A stretch of 64,000 nucleotides of DNA from the NCBI RefSeq assembly GCF_024707505.1, contig NZ_CP102604.1:124001-188000 (forward strand). The letters run 5' to 3'. Within the stretch, counting starts at the first letter, position 1. Every line of letters starts with the position of its first letter. A program made the translations under genes and the position numbers. The stretch is from Pantoea sp. SOD02 (GTDB taxonomy: Bacteria; Pseudomonadota; Gammaproteobacteria; Enterobacterales; Enterobacteriaceae). Shown in pieces: positions 15,617 through 25,021 of the stretch. Under the pieces are notes generated by a model. It saw nothing but the letters and a program-made list of their open reading frames with translations, was not told the origin of the DNA and ran no database searches.

Positions 15617-18600
15617 CTATTTAAAATCCGCATACGGCGTCAGCGGTTGTGGTGGCATATCCATATCGCCGTTCCAGCCGGACATGGAGTAGCGCATGAA
15701 AATCAAACCGTGGCTTGGGGTGTAATCCTTCGCCTGCTGGATATCCATCGCCAATCCCACCGACCAATGCGGCGTAATGCGTCGCTCCACCAGCGCCTGC
15801 AGCGTGTAGCCAAAACCGGTACCCGAGCTGCTGTCTGAGGTAGGATTCGACGCCAGTGTGAAGCCCGGATTGACCGGATAGCGCTGCTGCCCGTCGGTAT
15901 GCGATTGCGACCACGAAACCGAACCGCCGAGATCAAACGACCAATTTTCCATGCGTTGGCGATAGGTCACCGGCACCGACAGCGAGAAATATTGCTGCGG
16001 GCTGTAATAGCCGCCCTGGCCGAAGGTGTAGTCGCTGAGATCCTTCTGGTAATGCCACAGCATACTGTTCAGGCCAACGGTGGCGCGGCGGTTATCTTCA
16101 TTAATCAGCTTGTAGTAATAGCCCGCCATCAGGCGTTCGCGGCTATTATCCGCGACGTTATCGCCGCTGAGTTGATGCGCACTGATATCGCCCCACACGC
16201 CATGCGCGCCGCCCTGATCGTAACTCAGTCCGAGCGAGCCGCCGGTTGCCACCACGCCGCCCCAGGTTTTGCCGCCGTTCGCCGAGGGATCGCGTGCGCC
16301 TGCGTACGCCAGCAGCGAGCTGGAGATCGGTCGGCGTGATGCGGTGAACGTCAGGCCAATGTCTTTGACGTCGGTTTTCCAGCTGACGCCGCCGACCCAG
16401 TTGCTGGTCTCGAAGCCGAGCGGCGTGGTGCCGACATCAGCCAACCAACGATCGTTATGCCAGCCCACGCCCAGCGCGGTTCCTTCATCGCGCTGATTAA
16501 AGTCGCGGCTGCATCCGCCAGAATTGTCATCGTTACAGCTGCCGAACTGCTCGCTGTGGCTGCCGTTGGTGGTGGAGAAGGTGCCGGCTGAAACCAGCAC
16601 ATGATCCACGCGCACAAAGCTGCGGCCATCGGCCAGCGGCGTTTCCGCCTGCATCATGGTGGTATGCGCGGTGAAATCGGAGGTGCCGCCGTTGCCTTTG
16701 TTGCGCGAGTAATCCTGCTCCAGCGTGAACGTGGTGTCCTGCTGGCGATAAAGATCGGCGGCGTCGCTGCGGATGCTGCGTTTCAGCCAGTCATCCTGCG
16801 CTTGATTGCGGGTTAACGCCGTATAGCGATCGTTATCCTGTGGCACATCCTGGCTGATGCCGCTCGCGGCCATCGCCAGCTGATAATCCTGCTGCGCTTG
16901 TGTGGGCTGTTGCAACTGCGTTTCCAACCGCGCTGCATCGCGATACACCAGCGCTTTTTCCTGCGACGGTGCGAGTTTCGTCGCGCGGGTTTTCAGCTCA
17001 GCAAACATCTGTTGAGCACGAACGGCATCGCCACTGTTTTGCCAGGCGAGCGCCACGCGTCGCCCGCTGTTGACGCTTTGCTGCGCTACGCTCGGCGGCA
17101 AGGTTTGTAACGCGCGTTGCGCTTCGGCAGGTCGTTTCAACGCGATCAAGGCTTCGATGCGACCCAGCGCCGCATCGCCGTTTTTACTGTCTTGCTGCAG
17201 CACCTTTTGATAGCTCGCCAGCGCGCTGCGGGCGTCGCCGCGTTCCAGCGCCCAATCGGCCAGCGTGATATCGCGGCGAATGGACGCGGATTGCTGTTTC
17301 AGCAGCGCAATCGCCGCCGTTTCATCGCCGCGCGTGCGTAAATCACTGGCGCGGGTAAACACTTTGTCCTGCTCGAGACGATCGGCCAGCTCATGCATGT
17401 TGCTGTCCCAGCGCGAAGTGGGCAAGCGATGCAAGGTCGCTAGCGCCGCGTCATCGCGGTCGCCGGAAGCCAGCCAGAGCGCCGAGGCATACAGCGCTGC
17501 GGGTTCCTGAGGATGCTGGCGCACCATCGCGTCCATCACTTGCGCGCCCTGCGTTTCTTCGCCGCCGTTGCGCAGCGCGCCAGCCAGTCGATAGGCCAGC
17601 CAGATATCATCAGGATTTGCCTGCGCCGCCTGGCGATATTTCTCCGCCGCCTGATGCCATTGGCCTTGCTGCGCCAGCGTATCGGCTTCGGCCATCAGCG
17701 CATCGGTACGCAGCTGTAGCAGACGACTTTTCGCCGTGCTATTGCTGCGATCCAGCCGCAGCGCCTGCTGCCAATAAGTTTCTGCCTGCGCAGCGTTTTT
17801 ACGCGCCAGCGCCGCATCACCCAGGCCAATCAGCGCCCAGCTATCGCGATTATCCAGCGCCTGCGCGCTGCGGTAATAACGTTCCGCCGTTGCGATGTCG
17901 CCTTTTTTCAGCGCCGCATCGCCATTGTTGATCGCCAGCCAGTAACGGTTGGTTTGCAGCAACGACTGCCACTTGCCGATCTGCGTGCTGGCCTGGCCGG
18001 CCTGAATCGCTTTCTCCAGCCAGCTAATGGCGGCGGCGCGATTATTGGCTCGCGCCTGCGCCTGGCCCATCGCGCCCATCAGTTCAGCATCATTAGGGTT
18101 GGCTTTTAACGCGGCGTTGAGCGCGGCAATCGCGTTTACGCCGCCACCGGCATCCACCAGCGCCAAACCACGCATGCGCTGGCGATACGCCGGATCGGCG
18201 AGCAGTTTTTGCTGACGCGCCAGCTCTTGCTGACCGCGCTCCTGGGCATCGCCTTCGGTGAAGGTTTGCAGATATTGCTGCAGGCTGGCGACGCTGCTTT
18301 CGCTCACCGGCTGATTCTGGATCTGCTGCAACCACAGCTCGGAGGCAGCATCGCGCCCGCCGTTGCGGTTGGCGAGACGACGCAGCTGCGTGAAGGCTTC
18401 GCCCGGCTGGTTGTTATCAAACGCCATGCGCGCCAGCTGCAGCTCAACGCCGATGTTGCCGGGATAGCGCTGCTCCAGCGCCTGCAGCTGTTGATACGCT
18501 TGCGGCTGCTGGCCGGGTAAACGCGCCACCAACCGCCAATACTCCAGCTCGGTATTTACATCGGGGAATACGCCGTGGAACAGCGCGTCCCACGCGGCTT

Positions 18601-19012
18601 TGGCTTCGGCGACGTGTCCGGCGGTGGCCAGCAAGCGCGCCTGCTGCAGCTGCTGACGACCTTCTGCGGTCACCAGACGCAATCCGGCTTCCGATTCGCG
18701 CGTGGCGGCGGCATTCGGTGCCACGCGCTTCAGTTCATCCAGCAGTTTTTGCGCTTTAGCCTGATCGCCCTGACGCAACGCCATGCGGATTTGCGCCGCC
18801 AGCACTTGCGGATTATCAGGATCGATTTTTTCCAGCCGATAGAGCGATTGCTGCACCAGATCGAGTTTGTTGGTCGATTCACCGGTGCGAATCTGCATCA
18901 GCAGCCACTCGACCGGCGAAACTTGTGGACCGATCGGGGCGGCAGCCGAACCTGCTAACACCCCGAGCGTGCTGCCAATCAGCAATCCAAGCTGCAGTTT
19001 ATTCATCGTCAT
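15617..19012 (-). CDS. bcsC: Cellulose synthase outer-membrane subunit BcsC (type II operon)
   Basis: Second BcsC, 1131 residues (E. coli BcsC 1157). It has a signal peptide (about 1-25, SAAAP), a long TPR array, and a C-terminal BCSC_C barrel with GQGGYYSPQQYFS, QAKDYTPSH and a proline-rich end (DMPPQPLTPYADFK) nearly identical to the E. coli protein. An in-frame ATG two codons downstream (19006) is an alternative start. It overlaps bcsB by 14 bases, and no bcsZ lies between them, unlike in E. coli. It clearly belongs to the E. coli-like lineage rather than being a recent duplicate of the type I copy. Confidence 0.94.
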   Translation of the reverse strand: MTMNKLQLGLLIGSTLGVLAGSAAAPIGPQVSPVEWLLMQIRTGESTNKLDLVQQSLYRLEKIDPDNPQVLAAQIRMALRQGDQAKAQKLLDELKRVAPNAAATRESEAGLRLVTAEGRQQLQQARLLATAGHVAEAKAAWDALFHGVFPDVNTELEYWRLVARLPGQQPQAYQQLQALEQRYPGNIGVELQLARMAFDNNQPGEAFTQLRRLANRNGGRDAASELWLQQIQNQPVSESSVASLQQYLQTFTEGDAQERGQQELARQQKLLADPAYRQRMRGLALVDAGGGVNAIAALNAALKANPNDAELMGAMGQAQARANNRAAAISWLEKAIQAGQASTQIGKWQSLLQTNRYWLAINNGDAALKKGDIATAERYYRSAQALDNRDSWALIGLGDAALARKNAAQAETYWQQALRLDRSNSTAKSRLLQLRTDALMAEADTLAQQGQWHQAAEKYRQAAQANPDDIWLAYRLAGALRNGGEETQGAQVMDAMVRQHPQEPAALYASALWLASGDRDDAALATLHRLPTSRWDSNMHELADRLEQDKVFTRASDLRTRGDETAAIALLKQQSASIRRDITLADWALERGDARSALASYQKVLQQDSKNGDAALGRIEALIALKRPAEAQRALQTLPPSVAQQSVNSGRRVALAWQNSGDAVRAQQMFAELKTRATKLAPSQEKALVYRDAARLETQLQQPTQAQQDYQLAMAASGISQDVPQDNDRYTALTRNQAQDDWLKRSIRSDAADLYRQQDTTFTLEQDYSRNKGNGGTSDFTAHTTMMQAETPLADGRSFVRVDHVLVSAGTFSTTNGSHSEQFGSCNDDNSGGCSRDFNQRDEGTALGVGWHNDRWLADVGTTPLGFETSNWVGGVSWKTDVKDIGLTFTASRRPISSSLLAYAGARDPSANGGKTWGGVVATGGSLGLSYDQGGAHGVWGDISAHQLSGDNVADNSRERLMAGYYYKLINEDNRRATVGLNSMLWHYQKDLSDYTFGQGGYYSPQQYFSLSVPVTYRQRMENWSFDLGGSVSWSQSHTDGQQRYPVNPGFTLASNPTSDSSSGTGFGYTLQALVERRITPHWSVGLAMDIQQAKDYTPSHGLIFMRYSMSGWNGDMDMPPQPLTPYADFK

Positions 19013-21290
19013 CCAGCTCGGCCAGACGGCGACGGCTCACCATGCGCATTAAACGCCACGCCATCAGCGCAAACAGAATCACCACCACAACCGCGCAAAT
19101 CGCCAGCCAAACTGGATGGGTTGCCAGCAGATTCCACAGACGTTCCCACCACGGCAGGTGACCAACGTAATAGGTTTCGCCGACGCGAATGCTGTTAACG
19201 CCTGATTCACGGATCACCGTGGCGGAGCCGAACACCGCCGCGCGTTTGCCGCTGTCGAGCAATGCGTTATTCAGCAATTCCCAGCCGCGTGGGCTGTCGG
19301 CCAGCAATGCCACGACGCTGCGTTGATCGTTGAACGGTGACTGGAAGCCAACAATCGCCCCCATCGGCCCGCGTGAGCTGATGGTGGTTTGGCTTTCCAC
19401 GGCGCGTTCACTGTCAGAAATCGGCACATTGGCTGCCGCATTGGCGCGTGCGGGCATGCTGATCCAGCTGCGTGCGGCATCGGCCAGCAGCGGGATCTTA
19501 GTATCGTCCTGCAGATCCTGCGGAATGCCGCCGATCATCAACATATCCGCATCCGCTGATTTCGCTTTGCTCCAGTCATCGCTCATCTGCACGCGCAGCG
19601 CCGGATAACCGGTTTGTGCGCCGATGCTGCCGAGCGCATTGAGCAGCGTGCTGACTTCGTCATTGCTCGGTTTAGGCTGCACCAGCACCAGCGTTTGTGC
19701 CAGATCGGCGAAACGGCTATACGGGAAACCGGCGTTGGCGAACGCACCCAGCGACGGCATTTCGATGTAGTGGCGATAGCCGGAGAAATCGATGCTTGAG
19801 GTATCGTCGATCACCACGTGATGTCCAACGGCGGTGACGGTTTCGCAGCGACCATCGGCGGTGCCACCGATAAAGGTGTTGGCGTAATCAAAGTTAAAGC
19901 GCAGCTGATTCACCACACCGAGGCGCAGCGCCGGAATGGTCAACTGGCGATTGCTGTCCTGCAAACCCTGCATCAGCGGGATGCGCATCAGCTGCTGACC
20001 GGCGGTGTCTTTCTGCGTCAGCGGATAATCCTGCATGAACTGGTTGTTGAGATGCACCGCGAGGCGCGAGCCATCCTGCTGAATCGGCGAGGTGTAGCGA
20101 TAACGCAGATCCATATCGATACCGCGTGCGCGCACCAGGAACAGATCTGGCGGTAGATTCAGCGTCAGGCTGATCGGATTCGGCTGCAAACCGTCGCCCT
20201 GCAGCTGATTTTGATACTGCGTCAGCTCGGCAAAGGTGGTGCGGCGATCGGTGCGCACCCAGTTCGGTGCATCGTACGCCTGACGCGCGGCCAGCAGTTT
20301 GACGCTGTCGATGGTTGAGGTCTCGCCGCGTAGCAGCAGCTGACCTTGTGCAATCCCTTCCACCGCAGTTAACAGATCCTGATCGTCGCGACCCAGAATC
20401 AGCAGCATCTTCTCGTACGGATTATCCGGCTGATTCACCATCTCCACCGTCGGTTTCTCTACCGGCGGCAGGTCTTTCAGGAAGTCGGGACGATGATCGT
20501 TGGTGGCAAACACCACCGCATGCTGCTCTTTGGGCAGCTGGTTATACAGCACCGGGAAAGATTGTCCGCGCCACTGCGCTTTGCTGCCAAACCATGAAGC
20601 CAGAATCGCGGCCGCACGCTGTTGCAGCAGATTCGGCTGGGCGTTGAAGACCATCGGCAGCTGCAGCGGGCGGCTGTCGCGCGTATCAAAGAACGGCTCC
20701 GGGAAATGCGACAGGTCGTTCTTTAACGGCAGCTTTTGCAGCGTCAAATCGAGTTTGCTGGCTTTGCCGATATCCAGCCAGATGGTGCTGTTGGCCGGGT
20801 TTTCACACACGTTGGCGTAGTGACCAACCAGTTCAAGACGCACGCGGTTGAAGTCGCTGATAAAGCGCGGATCAATAGGGATCTGCGTTTGATTCTCTTT
20901 GCCAAGCTGATCGGCGGTGACGGTCACCAATCCCACCAGTTCATCGTTGAGATAGACCTTAAGCTGCGACAGCGTGGGAATCAGCGCTGGCGACGGACGA
21001 TAGCTCAGATTCAGCAGCGCACGCGTCACCACTTCATCGCTGCGCACGCCAAACTCAATCTGGCTGCTCGGTTCGGTACCGCGCAGCGTCATGCTGCCGG
21101 GCGGCGGTGCGACCTGATTAAATACCAGCTGGCTGTCACGCAGCGGCGCGTTGGCATCGACCAGCGCGTTCACCTCCGGTAACGGCTGCGGCGCATTGAT
21201 GGCGCCAGAGGTCTGTGGCGCGGCCTGCACCACAGCTACGCAGCCCAGCATCAGGGCGGTGAACCAACTCAGTTTTTTCGTCATGGTCAT
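18999..21290 (-). CDS. bcsB: Cellulose synthase periplasmic subunit BcsB (type II operon)
   Basis: Second BcsB, 763 residues against 779 in E. coli. It has a signal peptide (about 1-24, VVQAAPQ), a short linker, the periplasmic BcsB fold, and a C-terminal transmembrane helix (about 725-748) followed by the basic RLMRMVSRRR tail. It lacks the long Pro/Thr-rich linker and ETAP repeats of the type I copy. It starts 9 bases after the bcsA stop. An ATG two codons further in is an alternative start. Its C-terminal codons overlap the start of bcsC. Confidence 0.94.
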   Translation of the reverse strand: MTMTKKLSWFTALMLGCVAVVQAAPQTSGAINAPQPLPEVNALVDANAPLRDSQLVFNQVAPPPGSMTLRGTEPSSQIEFGVRSDEVVTRALLNLSYRPSPALIPTLSQLKVYLNDELVGLVTVTADQLGKENQTQIPIDPRFISDFNRVRLELVGHYANVCENPANSTIWLDIGKASKLDLTLQKLPLKNDLSHFPEPFFDTRDSRPLQLPMVFNAQPNLLQQRAAAILASWFGSKAQWRGQSFPVLYNQLPKEQHAVVFATNDHRPDFLKDLPPVEKPTVEMVNQPDNPYEKMLLILGRDDQDLLTAVEGIAQGQLLLRGETSTIDSVKLLAARQAYDAPNWVRTDRRTTFAELTQYQNQLQGDGLQPNPISLTLNLPPDLFLVRARGIDMDLRYRYTSPIQQDGSRLAVHLNNQFMQDYPLTQKDTAGQQLMRIPLMQGLQDSNRQLTIPALRLGVVNQLRFNFDYANTFIGGTADGRCETVTAVGHHVVIDDTSSIDFSGYRHYIEMPSLGAFANAGFPYSRFADLAQTLVLVQPKPSNDEVSTLLNALGSIGAQTGYPALRVQMSDDWSKAKSADADMLMIGGIPQDLQDDTKIPLLADAARSWISMPARANAAANVPISDSERAVESQTTISSRGPMGAIVGFQSPFNDQRSVVALLADSPRGWELLNNALLDSGKRAAVFGSATVIRESGVNSIRVGETYYVGHLPWWERLWNLLATHPVWLAICAVVVVILFALMAWRLMRMVSRRRLAELDDDE

Positions 21291-21299
21291 ATCATCAAC

Positions 21300-23903
21300 T
21301 TAAGTAAAATCGGTTTTGATCGTCGCGGGCTGGCGGTCAATACGCTGCGGTAGCAGTGTCGCCAGCCAGCTCACCAACGCGGTGAGCCCACGGAATAAAC
21401 GGCGCAGCGGCGCAGGGCCATACTCGGCCAGACGCAGATAGCCTTTAAAGCCCAGCACCATAATGTCGGCCAGACTTTGTACCGGTTTGTCTTCCGGGAA
21501 GCCGTCCTGCCACAGCGCCCAGGTATCGGCGCGGGCGAAAGTGCACTGAATAAATTCAATGTGTTGACGCGTGCTGAGTTGATGCAAACGAATGCCGGCG
21601 CGACGGCCAAACACGCGTTGCACCTGACACGGGAAGCTGAACTCTTGCTGACCACGGCGCAGCAGCAGCGACACGGTTTCGTCCTCTTTCAGCGCATCGG
21701 CTTCACGCAGCTCAACGCCGACGCCACCGTCGGAATAGTCGCGCAGCGTGCACGGCACCATGTGTCCATCCTCACGCGCGATGGCGGCGGGCATGGCAAT
21801 TTCCACACGATGCGCTTCGCGGATTTGGCGCGCTTCAACCGAAACCGCCACCGCGCCGCCGAGGATAATCATGTTGTAAATCACCCATACCAGGCTGACC
21901 CAAATGGTGAGCATTTCGTTGGCCGGACCGTACGCCATGCGCCAGAAGGCCATACCGATACCGGCGATATTCAGCAGCACCAGCATCATGTACGGCTTGG
22001 TAATCACCCAATCGAGATGACGCTCGGCCACCAAACCACCTTTGGCGGTAACGTTGAACTTGCCTTTGTGCGGATTGAACAGCGCCACCGTAGTTGGCCG
22101 CGCGATGTACCACGCCAGCACGGTTTCATACACCTCGCTCCAGAACGAGTGACGCCAGCGGCCCTGAATGCGCGAGTTGGTCAAACTGGTGTGCAGCATG
22201 TGCGGCAGCACGTAGATGGCGATCGCCAGCGCGGGCGCGTAGATGATGTAGGCGTGGAACAGCAGAAACGCCAGCGGTACCAGCAGGAAGATCAGGCGTG
22301 GAATCCCGGCGAGAAAGTGCAGCATGGCGTTGGCGTAACACAGGCGCTGCACCAGCTTTAACCCTTTGCCAAACAGCGGGTTATCGAGACGGAAAATCTG
22401 CACCATGCCACGGGCCCAGCGGATACGCTGGCCAATATGCGCGGACAAACTCTCGGTGGCCAGACCGGCGGCCTGTGGAATACGGATATACGCCGAGGTG
22501 TATCCCTGACGATGCAGGCGCAGCGAAGTGTGCGCATCTTCGGTGACGGTTTCTACCGCAATGCCGCCGATCTGATCCAGCGCGGTACGGCGCAATACGG
22601 CGCAGGAGCCGCAGAAGAATGCTGCATCCCAGGTATCGTTGCCATCCTGCACCAAACCGTAGAACAGCGAACCTTCGTTAGGCGTCTGGCGGAAGCGGCC
22701 AAGGTTACGTTCGAACGGATCGGGCGAGAAGAAGTGGTGCGGTGTTTGCAGCATCGCCAGCCGATGATCTTTCAGGAACCAGCCCATCGTCAGCTGCAGG
22801 AATGAGCGCGTCGGCACATGGTCGCAGTCGAAAATCGCCACATATTCGCTGCGGCATACGGCTTTCAACGCATGGTTGATGTTGCCCGCTTTGGCATGTT
22901 CGTGAGTAGGGCGCACCACGTAATTGACGCCGACGCTGGCGGCAAACTCGCGGAACTCTTCGCGCGTGCCGTCATCCAGCAGGTAGATATTCAGTTTGTC
23001 CTGCGGCCAGTCGATGCCCATCGCCGCGTAGATGGTCGGTTTCACCACGCTGAGCGGTTCGTTGTAAGTCGGCACCAGAATATCGACGCTCGGCCACGAG
23101 GTAATTTCCGGCGGCATCGAGACCGGCTGGCGATTGAGCGGCCACAGCGTCTGGAAATAACCCAGCACCAATACCGCCCACGCATAGGTTTCGGCACCAA
23201 TCAGCAGCAGACCAAACGTTAGGCTGAGCGGATCGTCCCAGTTGAGTGTTTCGGTATAGCGCCACCACAGATAACGGCAGGAAATCGTCAGCGATAACAC
23301 GATCAGCATGATGGTGGACAAGCGCCCCGGCACGCGCCGCACCAGCATCGCTAATCCCCATAACAGCAGCACGAAGACAAATTGCGTGGTGATGCCGAAG
23401 GGCTGCGAAATGCACAGCAGCGCCAGCAGGCTGGCAACAATCGCCGCCACGATAAACAGCAGCTGGCGCAACCACGCGGGCAGCGCCTGAATACGTTGTT
23501 CGCTGCGCTGGGCAAAACGGTTGTGTTCCAGCCGTGCTGGCAGCGCGCCGAGCCATTGATACAGCCGTTCGCGCCAGCGGAACAGCGGCTTGACGCTGAA
23601 ACTTTTACGCGTGCGCTTGTCGAGCGGCAATACCAGCATCAGCCACAGGCTTTGCAGCGCATAGCGCAGCGGGTCAAGCGGTCGCGGTCGCAGCGGCGAA
23701 ATTTGCGGATAGTAACGCTGACGATGTTGCAGGATGCGCTGCCAGCCGGGTGTTTCCAGCCGCAACAGCGACCACGCCAGCACGCACCACATCAGATGCA
23801 GTGCGATGGTGAAGCGGCCCGCGCCATGCTGATGCGCCAGCTGTGCGCGGCGTTGCAGTGCCTGCCACGCTTGCGGCATCAGCAACCAGCGTAATGGATT
23901 CAC
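21300..23903 (-). CDS. bcsA: Cellulose synthase catalytic subunit BcsA (type II operon), GTG start
   Basis: 867 residues, close to E. coli BcsA (872). A roughly 140-residue N-terminal extension is absent from the type I paralogue. Glycosyltransferase motifs are DDG (310-312), DCD (359-361), TED (454-456) and QRIRW (492-496). The PilZ domain has the c-di-GMP-binding QIREAHR (693-699) and DYSDGG (722-727). Translation starts at a GTG that overlaps the bcsQ stop (GTGA), so the two are coupled. A downstream ATG would lose family-conserved residues (NPLRWLL). Residues flanking the catalytic motifs (SFWSEVYETVLAWYIA) follow the E. coli sequence closely. Confidence 0.96.
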   Translation of the reverse strand: MNPLRWLLMPQAWQALQRRAQLAHQHGAGRFTIALHLMWCVLAWSLLRLETPGWQRILQHRQRYYPQISPLRPRPLDPLRYALQSLWLMLVLPLDKRTRKSFSVKPLFRWRERLYQWLGALPARLEHNRFAQRSEQRIQALPAWLRQLLFIVAAIVASLLALLCISQPFGITTQFVFVLLLWGLAMLVRRVPGRLSTIMLIVLSLTISCRYLWWRYTETLNWDDPLSLTFGLLLIGAETYAWAVLVLGYFQTLWPLNRQPVSMPPEITSWPSVDILVPTYNEPLSVVKPTIYAAMGIDWPQDKLNIYLLDDGTREEFREFAASVGVNYVVRPTHEHAKAGNINHALKAVCRSEYVAIFDCDHVPTRSFLQLTMGWFLKDHRLAMLQTPHHFFSPDPFERNLGRFRQTPNEGSLFYGLVQDGNDTWDAAFFCGSCAVLRRTALDQIGGIAVETVTEDAHTSLRLHRQGYTSAYIRIPQAAGLATESLSAHIGQRIRWARGMVQIFRLDNPLFGKGLKLVQRLCYANAMLHFLAGIPRLIFLLVPLAFLLFHAYIIYAPALAIAIYVLPHMLHTSLTNSRIQGRWRHSFWSEVYETVLAWYIARPTTVALFNPHKGKFNVTAKGGLVAERHLDWVITKPYMMLVLLNIAGIGMAFWRMAYGPANEMLTIWVSLVWVIYNMIILGGAVAVSVEARQIREAHRVEIAMPAAIAREDGHMVPCTLRDYSDGGVGVELREADALKEDETVSLLLRRGQQEFSFPCQVQRVFGRRAGIRLHQLSTRQHIEFIQCTFARADTWALWQDGFPEDKPVQSLADIMVLGFKGYLRLAEYGPAPLRRLFRGLTALVSWLATLLPQRIDRQPATIKTDFT

Positions 23904-24631
23904 GCCACGCCTCCCGCCACATTAAGCAGCAGCCAGTTGGCCAGCGTGTTGATCTCTTCACTGGCCAACGCATGCGGCCGATATTCGCCCACCGGCTGTT
24001 TCATCATCAGCGCTTCCGCCAGCGCTTCATCGCGGTGGATGACCTGTGGAATCAGGTTCTTCAGCGAGCTGATCCACAGCTGATGCAAATCCTGCTGCAG
24101 CTGGCTGTTGGCGTTGAACTGGTTGATCAGGAACAGCGTGTGCGCGGGAAAACGCGCGTGGTGCAGACGCAACTGGCAGTTGGCATCCAGCGTCAGCACC
24201 TGCAGCAAACGATCGGCTGCGGCAACAAAAGATCGCTGCCACGGCAACAGATCCGCTGGGATGTCGAAAATAATCCAGTCGTAGTGTGATTTCAGGGCCG
24301 GTAACGAATTTAGCAGCGGTGCGGCAAATTCTGAGTTGATATTGCTGATGTTGGCGCGCTGTTGCGGCGTGAGTGCGCCAAACGGCAGAAAATCCAGTCC
24401 CGCTTGATAGCGCTGTGCGCACTGCTGCCACGCTTGCTGTTCGAGCAGCGCAGGTGCCCAGCCCTGAGTGTGGCTGAGCGGCAAATTGAAGTGGGCAGCC
24501 AGTTGATTTACCGGGGAAAAGTCGATAACCAGTACCGATTGCTGCAGCGCGTTAAACGCCCAGCCGAGCGCGGCGCTCAGCGAAGTGGCGCCACAGCCGC
24601 CACGCAATCCTTGTAATGCAATAACAGGCAT
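23900..24631 (-). CDS. bcsQ: BcsQ/YhjQ ATPase-like protein (type II operon) with atypical P-loop
   Basis: 243-residue homologue of E. coli BcsQ (YhjQ), which with BcsR forms a complex that supports BcsA at the membrane. The P-loop reads RGGCGATS (10-17): both signature lysines of the ParA/MinD Walker A are absent. E. coli YhjQ also deviates here (RGGVGTTT, from memory), but this copy additionally has Ala and Ser in the loop. The conserved Asp in VLVIDFSP (37) and the HRDEALAEAL motif are kept. It begins at the last base of the bcsR stop (TAATG) and ends overlapping the bcsA GTG. Confidence 0.92.
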   Translation of the reverse strand: MPVIALQGLRGGCGATSLSAALGWAFNALQQSVLVIDFSPVNQLAAHFNLPLSHTQGWAPALLEQQAWQQCAQRYQAGLDFLPFGALTPQQRANISNINSEFAAPLLNSLPALKSHYDWIIFDIPADLLPWQRSFVAAADRLLQVLTLDANCQLRLHHARFPAHTLFLINQFNANSQLQQDLHQLWISSLKNLIPQVIHRDEALAEALMMKQPVGEYRPHALASEEINTLANWLLLNVAGGVA

Positions 24632-24825
24632 TAACGTTCTGACTCCTGTGCCGCGCTTATTTCACGCAGCAATGGCCAGCGCGTCATAATGGTATTAAGT
24701 CGCGCTTCGCGGGCAATATCAATGTAGCGAAATGCCTTAAGGGAAAAAGCATCACTCAAAGCGGTAATGTCATCGTGCTCTTCGCTGCTAGCAGCATTCA
24801 GCGAAAATGCATTCTCTGTTTTCAT
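24631..24825 (-). CDS. bcsR: Cellulose biosynthesis protein BcsR (YhjR)
   Basis: 64-residue small protein with the diagnostic BcsR core FSLKAFRYIDIA...RWPLLREI. E. coli BcsR (62 residues) binds BcsQ and stabilises the c-di-GMP-responsive synthase assembly. It is the first gene of the - strand type II operon and diverges from bcsE across a 196-base AT-rich spacer. It shares its core pattern with the N-terminus of bcsP in the type I operon. Confidence 0.9.
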   Translation of the reverse strand: MKTENAFSLNAASSEEHDDITALSDAFSLKAFRYIDIAREARLNTIMTRWPLLREISAAQESER

Positions 24826-25021
24826 TATTTTTTTGCCACCAAAAAATCGACAACGGATGAATTGTGGTTCTATTTTTTGTAAAGTTTAAACCTGAAGTAA
24901 AGACAAATGCTATCCACAGATCAATGTGATTTGCATTAATAGGCTATTTTTTTATTTCACCGGTTCCAATTGTGGCTGTGTGGATTAAACTAGCCTGGAT
25001 TGTATCGATCGCGAATAAAAT
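24826..25021. promoter_or_regulatory. Divergent promoter region bcsR / bcsE
   Basis: 196 bases, very AT-rich, between two divergent cellulose operons. It must hold promoters for both. I could not place confident -35/-10 pairs. An AATGTGATT half-site resembling a CRP half-site lies near 24923-24931. No reading frame is convincing. Confidence 0.45.

Noticed and set aside
21477..22361. 294-codon open frame on the + strand inside type II bcsA
   Set aside because: Antisense to the conserved catalytic and PilZ region of BcsA; His/Gln/Arg-rich translation without motifs.
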